This document shows, piece after piece, positions 1-5,015 of a DNA stretch of 52,227 nucleotides. Where the stretch lies: the IMG/VR virus record IMGVR_UViG_3300036766_000708, positions 1 to 52,227 of that record; one strand, written 5' to 3'. The DNA is from a virus. The position numbers and the translations under genes are program-made. The notes beneath the pieces are model-generated. The model was not told the origin of the DNA and made no database searches. It saw only the letters and a program-made list of their open reading frames with translations. How positions within the stretch are numbered: position 1 is the first letter of the stretch; each line of letters begins with the position of its first letter.

Positions 1-203
1 CGATCGGGTACCAGAAGGATCAAGCAGAAGCGGCGTATCTGTCGTGCGAGCAAACCGAGTCAGTGTCTCCACGGTCGTTCTGGGGTATCGCACAAGGGAC
101 CACACGCGCCAGCCAGGACGGGCAGTACCAGAACGATCGTTTTACGCTCGACTTGCTAGCAGCAAAGGTGCTCGCCCGCGGCGCGAAGCTGGTAGCAGCG
201 TAA
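1..203 (+). CDS. DUF932-type protein, C-terminal fragment
   Basis: Frame 3 reads 66 codons from base 3 to TAA at 201-203 with no start, so this is the 3' end of a gene. The peptide ends SFWGIAQGTTRASQDGQYQN..., a tail I associate with DUF932-type phage/plasmid proteins: a WG pair, then a Q-G-T-R stretch, then a helix. The N-terminal part of such a protein runs off the other end of the window (51320 onward), and the two parts together have about the family's usual length. Function unknown. The frame at the window end does not continue directly into this one; 2 (or 2+3n) bases would have to be missing. Confidence 0.7.
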   Translation, partial: IGYQKDQAEAAYLSCEQTESVSPRSFWGIAQGTTRASQDGQYQNDRFTLDLLAAKVLARGAKLVAA

Positions 204-475
204 TGGCCGCCATGCCTGCAAACCAGATTTCCCCAAGAAGGAGCAGAAGTAAATTGGGCCAATACGATACCTGGACTGGTCGAGAACTAGGCGAGCCGAC
301 ACAAGAACAGCTAACAGCCTTACGTGAATACGCATCAGAGCATGGTCGCAACTGGAAGTCAGCCCTGCTTGACGATTGGATGTATGCACGCGTGCCAGGG
401 CCACTACAGCAAGTGCGCAACAATTTTGGCCCGAAGTGGCTGATGCTGTTTGACATCAACAAGGGAGACGCGTGA
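203..475 (+). CDS. hypothetical protein, 90 aa
   Basis: ATG at 203 overlaps the TAA of the preceding DUF932 fragment (TAATG), which points to coupled translation and decides the start. The frame is open further upstream, but there the DUF932 frame is the coding one. The protein is soluble and basic at the N-terminus; a Trp-rich second half (NWKSALLDDWMYAR, FGPKWLMLF) suggests a small folded domain. I recognise no family. The stop overlaps the GTG of the next gene. Confidence 0.65.
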   Translation: MAAMPANQISPRRSRSKLGQYDTWTGRELGEPTQEQLTALREYASEHGRNWKSALLDDWMYARVPGPLQQVRNNFGPKWLMLFDINKGDA

Positions 476-882
476 GCAAGGAACTAGGGCGGAGTCGGCG
501 GCGCGACGGCTATCCCGCGTTACCTGTCCTGTCAGCCGGTACCCCTGAAGAATCGCTTCAGGGGTACGGCCTTCGTGTTCTCGGTTTCGTCGTCGCGTAC
601 GGTTGCACGGCAACGCTGTCACTCGACGATCTGAAGCTGGCGGACCACACGTACCCGATCGCGGTCGCGCGTGCGGATCTGGATATCCGAGTACTCAACA
701 CCCTCCACACCGCACGGCGATTGATCCTGTCGGCGATCGGCTGGCTCGAGCGTGAGGACGATGCCCCGGTGGTACCTATTCCCTCAGTACCCGACATCGA
801 TACTCCCGGCGGAGCGCACGATCGCTTGATTCCAAAACCTAAACCGCTGGCACCCACTGGCGCGGCGAATTTCGCATTCTGA
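472..882 (+). CDS. hypothetical protein, 136 aa
   Basis: GTG start overlaps the preceding TGA (GTGA). The middle is an alpha/beta-looking segment with hydrophobic stretches (LRVLGFVVAYGCTATLSLDDLKLAD, RRLILSAIGWLERE); the last ~40 residues are proline-rich and probably disordered. No recognisable family. The reading frame contains a perfect 12-bp inverted repeat at 539-567. Confidence 0.6.
   Translation: MSKELGRSRRRDGYPALPVLSAGTPEESLQGYGLRVLGFVVAYGCTATLSLDDLKLADHTYPIAVARADLDIRVLNTLHTARRLILSAIGWLEREDDAPVVPIPSVPDIDTPGGAHDRLIPKPKPLAPTGAANFAF
539..567. repeat. perfect 12-bp stem-loop inside a coding region
   Basis: GTACCCCTGAAG (539-550) and CTTCAGGGGTAC (556-567) are perfectly complementary around a 5-base AATCG loop. 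It lies inside the 472-882 gene and is not followed by a T run, so it is unlikely to be a simple terminator. Both outer ends are GTAC/GGTACC. Confidence 0.7.
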
Positions 883-892
883 GGTACCGACA

Positions 893-1306
893 ATGAGCGT
901 ATGTCCGACCTGTCATCAAACGATCAGAGCGGTCAAGCCACGCGTGACCGAAACGATCGATCCGTCGACCTTGTCCCCCGATCAACTGTTCGCGTACTAC
1001 AAACGCACCGCACCGATCGAAGACATCCGTTTTTGGTTGAATGTCGCGATGATGTCGGATTCACTTCGGAACCAAATGATCGCCCTGGAGTACGACGCCA
1101 CACGGATACCGCGTGCAGAATTTTACCGGCGGTTCGTCGCGCTACAGGCGACATGGCGACAGGAGTCAAACGCGCGCGAACGTCAGGCGCATATCGACGC
1201 GGGGGAGGTACTGACAGATGGACGCTGGGAAGTACCCACGGTCGACGAACCGGAACCGACAACGGGCGATCTCCTGGAAGGGGGTATCCATGCGGAAACG
1301 ACGTAG
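893..1306 (+). CDS. small protein with N-terminal CxxC, 137 aa
   Basis: Starts MSVCPTCHQTI, so a CPTC knuckle sits at residues 4-7; no second Cys pair follows, so any metal site would be incomplete or shared between subunits. The rest is helical and charged (LSPDQLFAYYKRTAPIEDIRFWLN, ERQAHIDAGEVLTDGRW). The gene lies 10 bases after the preceding one and overlaps the next by 17 bases. Function unknown. Confidence 0.6.
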   Translation: MSVCPTCHQTIRAVKPRVTETIDPSTLSPDQLFAYYKRTAPIEDIRFWLNVAMMSDSLRNQMIALEYDATRIPRAEFYRRFVALQATWRQESNARERQAHIDAGEVLTDGRWEVPTVDEPEPTTGDLLEGGIHAETT

Positions 1307-1463
1307 TTTCACGATCGCAAACCGCGGCATCGTCGAGTGGCACGAGCCCACGGCCGGCCCGTACCCGTACCACGTCACGATCCGGACCTTTGCCGGCGTG
1401 CAGTACCTCGGGGCAGTGGCGACGCTGCGTGAGGGTAAACGCGCCATTTTGGAGAACACGTAG
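1290..1463 (+). CDS. hypothetical basic protein, 57 aa
   Basis: The ATG at 1290 is preceded by a purine-rich ribosome site (GGAAGGGGG, about 5 bases away), which is why I start here and not at the in-frame ATG at 1218 deep inside the previous gene. The peptide (MRKRRSFTIANRGIVEWHE..., YPYHVTIRTFAGVQYLG) looks like one small beta-rich domain. Overlaps the end of the preceding gene. No family recognised. Confidence 0.55.
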   Translation: MRKRRSFTIANRGIVEWHEPTAGPYPYHVTIRTFAGVQYLGAVATLREGKRAILENT

Positions 1464-1465
1464 CC

Positions 1466-1714
1466 ATGAACGACCAGGACCTTGTGACCGACACGATCGC
1501 CATTCTGCGGGCGGACAAACCGGACGCGCTGAACCATATCCGAGCGCTGTACGCGGTCAAGCTGGTACCGCCGGTAGACCCGGTTGACACCTTCCACAAC
1601 CACCTAGATCGGTGCGATCGATGCCGGCGAATGCCGTTCGATCTATGTGCGACAGGTCGATCGTTATTGGCAGTAACCGGGCGTAATACAATCCAGGTGC
1701 GCGCCGATCGCTGA
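1466..1714 (+). CDS. small CxxC protein, 82 aa
   Basis: ATG two bases after the preceding stop. The protein has HLDRCDRCRRMPFDLC at about residues 46-61, a H-C-x2-C-x8-C cluster that could bind zinc. The first 35 residues form a helix with regular hydrophobics (DLVTDTIAILRADKPDALNHIRALYAV). It closes the rightward cluster; the long control region starts immediately after. Function unknown. Confidence 0.55.
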   Translation: MNDQDLVTDTIAILRADKPDALNHIRALYAVKLVPPVDPVDTFHNHLDRCDRCRRMPFDLCATGRSLLAVTGRNTIQVRADR

Positions 1715-1722
1715 TCAGTACC
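1711..1722. repeat. CTGATCAGTAC repeat, copy 1
   Basis: CTGATCAGTACC, spanning the stop of the 82-aa gene. Same core as the copies at 1770 and 1955. Confidence 0.6.
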
Positions 1723-1769
1723 GGACCTTCCACCCTCTCACCCGTCACTTACCGGGTACTGGTCGATCA

Positions 1770-1781
1770 CTGATCAGTACC
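1770..1781. repeat. CTGATCAGTAC repeat, copy 2
   Basis: CTGATCAGTACC, identical over 12 bases to copy 1 and 59 bases downstream of it. Confidence 0.6.
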
Positions 1782-1814
1782 CGATATCCTCCGCTCAGCT
1801 AGTCTCATAATCAC

Positions 1815-1910
1815 TCAACCTTCCTCCCTGTCCTTCCACGTCTCCGCTTCCCACTCGAACACGCGGTAACTGCCTCTGTTACAGTCACCTAGCGCGATCT
1901 CCCCGGTCAT
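1815..1910 (-). CDS. possible 31-aa peptide
   Basis: Minus-strand ATG at 1910 is preceded by GGAGGCGGGAAGTG, a good ribosome site, and reads MTGEIALGDCNRGSYRVFEW... to TGA at 1815. The Glu/Trp-rich peptide looks protein-like. It would lie downstream of the leftward zinc-finger pair. Support is only the ribosome site and composition. Confidence 0.35.
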   Translation of the reverse strand: MTGEIALGDCNRGSYRVFEWEAETWKDREEG

Positions 1911-1951
1911 CACTTCCCGCCTCCTGGCTCACTGAAACGCGGCTCAGGTGG

Positions 1952-1965
1952 GTACTGATCAGTAC
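1952..1965. repeat. CTGATCAGTAC repeat, copy 3, extended to a 14-bp palindrome
   Basis: GTACTGATCAGTAC is a perfect palindrome that contains the 11-base core shared with copies 1 and 2. Operator-like. Confidence 0.6.
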
Positions 1966-2153
1966 TCAGATACGACACAACAGACACAAGGCAACTATGT
2001 AAGTTCAATCGAATCAACACAATACGGCTACTGTAGCGGGTTCCACCCGAACCCAGACAGGGAGTGGGTAGGCTCCCCGCGGCCGGAGTGTGCAGTGGCA
2101 TGCACATGTCGTTGCCGATCGATTTTTTCTTCAGAAGGCAGCTCTACAGTGAC

Positions 2154-2183
2154 AACTGTACAGTTTCAAAAGGTTATAGTTTC
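2154..2183. repeat. 30-bp direct repeat, copy A (with palindrome 1)
   Basis: Begins with the 12-bp palindrome AACTGTACAGTT (2154-2165) followed by TCAAAAGGTTATAGTTTC. The whole 30 bases recur exactly at 2211-2240. Likely protein-binding sites in tandem. Confidence 0.8.
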
Positions 2184-2208
2184 AGGAGGGCGGGCAGGAT
2201 GACACACT

Positions 2209-2224
2209 GAAACTGTACAGTTTC
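2209..2224. repeat. 16-bp palindrome GAAACTGTACAGTTTC (2)
   Basis: Perfect 16-bp palindrome; second of five AACTGTACAGTT sites. Confidence 0.8.
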
Positions 2225-2240
2225 AAAAGGTTATAGTTTC
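2211..2240. repeat. 30-bp direct repeat, copy B
   Basis: Exact copy of 2154-2183, 57 bases downstream. Its palindrome is extended to 16 bp by flanking bases. Confidence 0.8.
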
Positions 2241-2252
2241 TAGGAAGGGTGA

Positions 2253-2264
2253 AACTGTACAGTT
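2253..2264. repeat. 12-bp palindrome AACTGTACAGTT (3)
   Basis: Third site, directly followed by CTCAGCGATCAGTACC (2265-2280), a 16-mer that recurs at 3233-3248. Confidence 0.75.
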
Positions 2265-2282
2265 CTCAGCGATCAGTACCAG

Positions 2283-2298
2283 GAAACTGTACAGTTTC
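2283..2298. repeat. 16-bp palindrome GAAACTGTACAGTTTC (4)
   Basis: Same perfect 16-bp palindrome as the one at 2209; 30 bases after site 3. Confidence 0.8.
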
Positions 2299-2363
2299 AC
2301 CACTTTCCCCATATGGATATCGGGAAATTCTCACTTGATAAAGTTAAATCCGTCCGTCCTTTG

Positions 2364-2445
2364 TTCTCTTGTACTTACCTACTGTTTCATACTGATAAAA
2401 GCCGGTTTCTCAGACAAACCGTATGGTCTGCTTAGTACAAGAGAA
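2364..2445. repeat. 12-bp inverted repeat around an AT-rich core
   Basis: TTCTCTTGTACT (2364-2375) pairs with AGTACAAGAGAA (2434-2445). The 58-base spacer contains two smaller, mutually exclusive stems: CGGTTT/AAACCG (2403-2408/2416-2421) and CAGAC/GTCTG (2411-2415/2426-2430). It sits in the most AT-rich part of the region. It could be an origin structure, a structured RNA or a large operator. Confidence 0.6.
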
Positions 2446-2547
2446 GGGGGAAAATCAGTATGGTAAGTGCGGAAGGACCCCGGATTCATTGAGGGAATTC
2501 GTGTGTACTGATTATCCAGAGCCGGGAAACCAGTATGGGGGGTCTAG

Positions 2548-2561
2548 AAACTGTACAGTTT
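2548..2561. repeat. 14-bp palindrome AAACTGTACAGTTT (5)
   Basis: Fifth site, about 250 bases from site 4 and overlapping the stop codon of the leftward zinc-finger gene. Confidence 0.75.
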
Positions 2562-2814
2562 AGGATTTGTGGAACCGGCAGCGACCGACCGGAGGTAGGG
2601 TCATCCCCTGGCGGCTCCTCGGGAAGTGTTTGTACAGGGCGGGAGCGCCGCACAGGTTGCAGGTGTCAGTGGCTGTTTCCCTGGCCTTGAGGTAGGCGTA
2701 CTGAGCGGGAGTGGTCCGACTGAACGCACCCGGCGAGGACAGCGCGAACCCGGACACCCGTATCGAGTCCGGATGTGACCCGCCCACATTGCCGGAGTAC
2801 CCCCGCCGGCTCAT
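2560..2814 (-). CDS. small zinc-finger-like protein, 84 aa
   Basis: ATG at 2814 overlaps the TGA of the upstream leftward gene (ATGA), so the two are coupled. The last 30 residues carry CNLCGAP...GRCRFH, a C-x2-C ... C-x2-H arrangement that could bind zinc; the first 50 are Ser/Gly-rich. The stop lies inside operator-like palindrome 5. With its neighbour it is the only leftward gene pair in this part of the map, facing the control region. Role unknown; a DNA- or RNA-binding regulator is plausible. Confidence 0.6.
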   Translation of the reverse strand: MSRRGYSGNVGGSHPDSIRVSGFALSSPGAFSRTTPAQYAYLKARETATDTCNLCGAPALYKHFPRSRQGMTLPPVGRCRFHKS

Positions 2815-3119
2815 GAGGGACCCCCGGTCCATTTCGCGACCAGACACTCAGGACACAGGGGTGAATGATCGGCGATCAGGTACCCGTGTCCACATCCCTC
2901 ACACGGCTTCAACCCGGCCCGCCGGAGGTTCCTGACCCGTTCTCGCGGTCCCTGGACCCTGGTGAACCCGTACCGCCAGCGGACCCCCCGCGCGGACAAC
3001 TCCAACCGTACCTGCCGGGGTGACACCCCCTGCTGCAAGCGATCATTCACGATGGCACTGAGCGTGCATGTCTGCATGGATGATGCACCGGCCTTGCAAG
3101 TGTCGTACCGACATGCCAT
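2811..3119 (-). CDS. small zinc-ribbon protein, 102 aa
   Basis: The C-terminal third has C-EGCGHGYLIADHSPLCPEC, two C-x2-C pairs about 14 residues apart, a treble-clef or ribbon spacing. Before it is a helical, Arg-rich stretch (IVNDRLQQGVSPRQVRLELSARG, then GFTRVQGPRERVRNLRRAG) that could contact nucleic acid. The start ATG at 3119 leaves a 30-base gap to the divergent gene at 3150, so any shared promoter would overlap the coding starts. Possibly a regulator acting at the nearby palindromes (inference only). Confidence 0.65.
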   Translation of the reverse strand: MACRYDTCKAGASSMQTCTLSAIVNDRLQQGVSPRQVRLELSARGVRWRYGFTRVQGPRERVRNLRRAGLKPCEGCGHGYLIADHSPLCPECLVAKWTGGPS

Positions 3120-3149
3120 GATGCACTCGGTTGAGGGAGGGTCCCCCGG

Positions 3150-3815
3150 ATGTCCACTGCTGAGCGTCTCTCGCTTCCCGCGCCTTCCTCGCGCGTTCTG
3201 TCGTCGGACGGGCCTTGTCGTCCTGATGACTCCTCAGCGATCAGTACCCTCGCGTCGACACCGGCCCTTCCCTCGACCACTGACACCCCCCGTATCCGGA
3301 AGCGGCATCTGAAGCCGCCGAAGGACACGAAGGTCTACAAAATCGCAATGGCCTACGTCGGCCTCAAGGCGCAGGGACTGAAGCTCCAGGAAATCAGCGA
3401 CACGATCGGCGTCCCGAAGGACACCATCACCACCTATGTGAAGCGGGCGAACAAGCACGGCTGGCTGAAGCGGGAATTGCTCGGCGTGGAAGACCAGATC
3501 GAACTGTCCCTCCCCGAACAGATTGTGGGCAATGTCGCGGCCGTGTTGAGTGAGCGCGACGGCACGACCCTGACCCTCACCCCGGCCGCGCGAGAAATGA
3601 CGATCGCCGCGGCGAAGGGGTTTGGGATTTTCAAGAACCACGAAGCCGTGAAGGTCGACGGGGTGATCGGCGTCGGGTTCGCGCTGAAGGTGCAAGTGGA
3701 ACTCCCACAAGGGATCAGTACCCTGTCGCCGATTCAGATCCGCCCCGGCAGTGTCGGAGGGACCCCCGCGATCGACGCTGAAATCATGGGCGACGGGGAA
3801 GGAGCGTCCTCGTAA
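3150..3815 (+). CDS. probable terminase small subunit, 221 aa
   Basis: After a low-complexity Ser/Thr/Pro N-terminus (about 45 residues) comes a helix-turn-helix (residues ~66-105: LKAQGLKLQEISDTIGVPKDTITTYVKRANKHGWL) followed by a helical segment and a beta-rich tail. HTH plus oligomerisation helices, placed first in the packaging block upstream of the large terminase, fits a small terminase that recognises the packaging site. A strong ribosome site (GAGGGAGGG) precedes ATG 3150. It contains an exact 16-mer shared with the control region (3233-3248). A different HTH regulator cannot be excluded. Confidence 0.6.
   Translation: MSTAERLSLPAPSSRVLSSDGPCRPDDSSAISTLASTPALPSTTDTPRIRKRHLKPPKDTKVYKIAMAYVGLKAQGLKLQEISDTIGVPKDTITTYVKRANKHGWLKRELLGVEDQIELSLPEQIVGNVAAVLSERDGTTLTLTPAAREMTIAAAKGFGIFKNHEAVKVDGVIGVGFALKVQVELPQGISTLSPIQIRPGSVGGTPAIDAEIMGDGEGASS
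3233..3248. repeat. CTCAGCGATCAGTACC, copy of control-region 16-mer
   Basis: Exact copy of 2265-2280, here inside the N-terminal low-complexity codons of the small-terminase candidate. Could be a terminase or regulator site. Confidence 0.6.
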
Positions 3816-4228
3816 TGGCCGGCTTTCTCTCGCCGCTCGAACTGGAGTACCTCGACGGGGTGACGTGGAAAATTACCGCGCCGTTTACGTACCACATCGG
3901 CGCGCCGGATGGCGTCGAATCGGTGCAGATTCCGATCGGCTTCGTGACGGATTTCGCGTCCGTGCCGAAAGTGCTCTGGAATCTCCTACCGCCCGTGGGG
4001 ACCTACGGGAAAGCGGCGGTCATTCATGACTGGCTCTATCAGGACCGCGTGATTGACGGGCCGTGTTTGCGTGTCTGTACCCGTGCGGAAGCAGACGCGA
4101 TTCTCTTTGAAGCGATGACGGTACTTGCGGTCGGTTTCCTGACTCGCTGGACGATCTACCTCGGTGTGCGGGTCGGCGGTTGGGTCCCCTGGTCCACGTA
4201 CCGTCGACACGAACACGAGTCCCGGTGA
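3815..4228 (+). CDS. DUF1353 family protein, 137 aa
   Basis: Contains the family signature: IGFVTDFASVPKVLWNLLPP (about residues 40-60) and then GKAAVIHDWLYQ, in the usual order. Full length for the family. DUF1353 proteins are common in phage structural or packaging regions and occur next to lysis genes; their biochemical role is not established. ATG overlaps the preceding TAA (TAATG). Confidence 0.85.
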   Translation: MAGFLSPLELEYLDGVTWKITAPFTYHIGAPDGVESVQIPIGFVTDFASVPKVLWNLLPPVGTYGKAAVIHDWLYQDRVIDGPCLRVCTRAEADAILFEAMTVLAVGFLTRWTIYLGVRVGGWVPWSTYRRHEHESR

Positions 4229-4234
4229 TGTCCC

Positions 4235-4585
4235 ATGCGCTCTCTCGCATCATTCGTCATGGGTACGATGCTTTCCACCGCATCTATGTCAACCGCACCC
4301 GTTACACCTTTGATTCGCGTGACCCCGCATGTGTTGAACGAGGGGGACACGATTCGGATTCGGTGTCAGGTCCCGCGGCATCCCGACAATCGCAAACTGC
4401 AAATCGCGATCGAGGGGTACCGCTATACGGAAGTGCCGATAGAAGGGGAGCGTGGCCCGGTGACGACGGAGATTACGTACCAACACGTTCCGTGTGGCGT
4501 CGATACCGTGAGTTGCGCCGTCGTAACGTCGATGGGGTACTCCCAACGCGTGACCGCCCCAATTCTGGTCGCATGTCGCGGGTAG
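4235..4585 (+). CDS. probable exported beta-sandwich protein, 116 aa
   Basis: Starts MRSLASFVMGTMLSTASMSTA, a short weak signal-like segment. The remainder looks like one Ig-like or beta-sandwich domain with alternating hydrophobics (TIRIRCQVPR, KLQIAIEGYRYTEVPI, GPVTTEITYQHVPCGVDTVSCAVV) and several Cys that could form disulphides outside the cytoplasm. No family recognised. The next gene starts inside its last 13 bases. Confidence 0.55.
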   Translation: MRSLASFVMGTMLSTASMSTAPVTPLIRVTPHVLNEGDTIRIRCQVPRHPDNRKLQIAIEGYRYTEVPIEGERGPVTTEITYQHVPCGVDTVSCAVVTSMGYSQRVTAPILVACRG

Positions 4586-4767
4586 ATGACGACCAGGATC
4601 GCCATGTGTCGTTCTACCCGACGAGATCCGGACGTGTCGGGCCGACGAAAGCGATCAGGGTCCTCGAAGTGCATGACGATCACGACGTCCGTCTCGGGTT
4701 CGTGGTGATTACGGACACGCTCCTCACGTCGAGTCTCTCCGTGTTTTCGGAAGCGGAGGCGTCGTGA
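4573..4767 (+). CDS. hypothetical protein, 64 aa
   Basis: ATG at 4573 overlaps the end of the exported protein, and the TGA overlaps the GTG of the next gene. The peptide (VSFYPTRSGRVGPTKAIRVLEVHDDHDVRLGFVVITDTLLTSS) alternates beta-type hydrophobics with charged turns, like a small all-beta domain. The frame is open far upstream, but the upstream part is antisense-like; the overlapping start is the economical choice. Confidence 0.6.
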   Translation: MSRVDDDQDRHVSFYPTRSGRVGPTKAIRVLEVHDDHDVRLGFVVITDTLLTSSLSVFSEAEAS

Positions 4768-5015
4768 TCATCTCGTTCGGCTTCAAGAATGGCCCGGTGC
4801 AGCGCGTGGACAAGACGTTCGACGTCCGGGATCTCACGCACGATATCGGCGATCGGGGATTCATCGAACGCGCGAATGAGATTCGCGATTATGCCGAGGC
4901 ACACCCGAACGAGCGTATTGCTATCGGCTGTACCGCTGGAAAGCACCGATCGCGGGCGCTCGCCAATCATGTTGCGACGGCGATCCGGACGTCCGTGCTG
5001 CACCGAGACAAGTAA
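4764..5015 (+). CDS. stand-alone RapZ C-terminal-like domain, 83 aa
   Basis: Begins MIISFGFKNG, reads FDVRDLTHD, then IAIGCTAGKHRSRALANHV (residues 52-70). This is the signature of the C-terminal domain of RapZ/YvcJ proteins (SFG-x-K-G, DVR-x-L, IGCTGG-x-HRS). In bacteria that domain binds small RNA or metabolite and is attached to a P-loop kinase domain; here the kinase half is absent. GTG start overlaps the preceding TGA. It sits directly before the large terminase, an odd place for a regulatory domain. Confidence 0.75.
   Translation: MIISFGFKNGPVQRVDKTFDVRDLTHDIGDRGFIERANEIRDYAEAHPNERIAIGCTAGKHRSRALANHVATAIRTSVLHRDK

Larger units (their letters stand above)
1715..2547. promoter_or_regulatory. 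control region with operator-like repeats; possible origin
   Basis: About 830 bases without a convincing gene except a possible 31-codon frame on the minus strand. The left part holds CTGATCAGTAC repeats, the middle two copies of a 30-bp direct repeat, and 2154-2561 five AACTGTACAGTT palindromes. The stretch 2300-2460 is visibly more AT-rich than the rest and holds a 12-bp inverted repeat with a 58-base spacer. Such a cluster fits repressor operators, a replication origin, or both; nothing seen decides between them. Confidence 0.6.

Noticed and set aside
1948-2202. An 84-codon rightward frame in the control region
   Set aside because: It runs through repeat copies and palindromes, has no good ribosome site and a composition like non-coding DNA.
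2154-2561. LexA/SOS boxes
   Set aside because: The proteobacterial box has CTGT and ACAG separated by 8 bases; here they are adjacent, so it does not fit.
4180-4767. A 195-codon frame covering the exported beta-sandwich gene
   Set aside because: Its first two thirds run in another frame of a better-supported gene; only the last 64 codons, starting at 4573, look coding.
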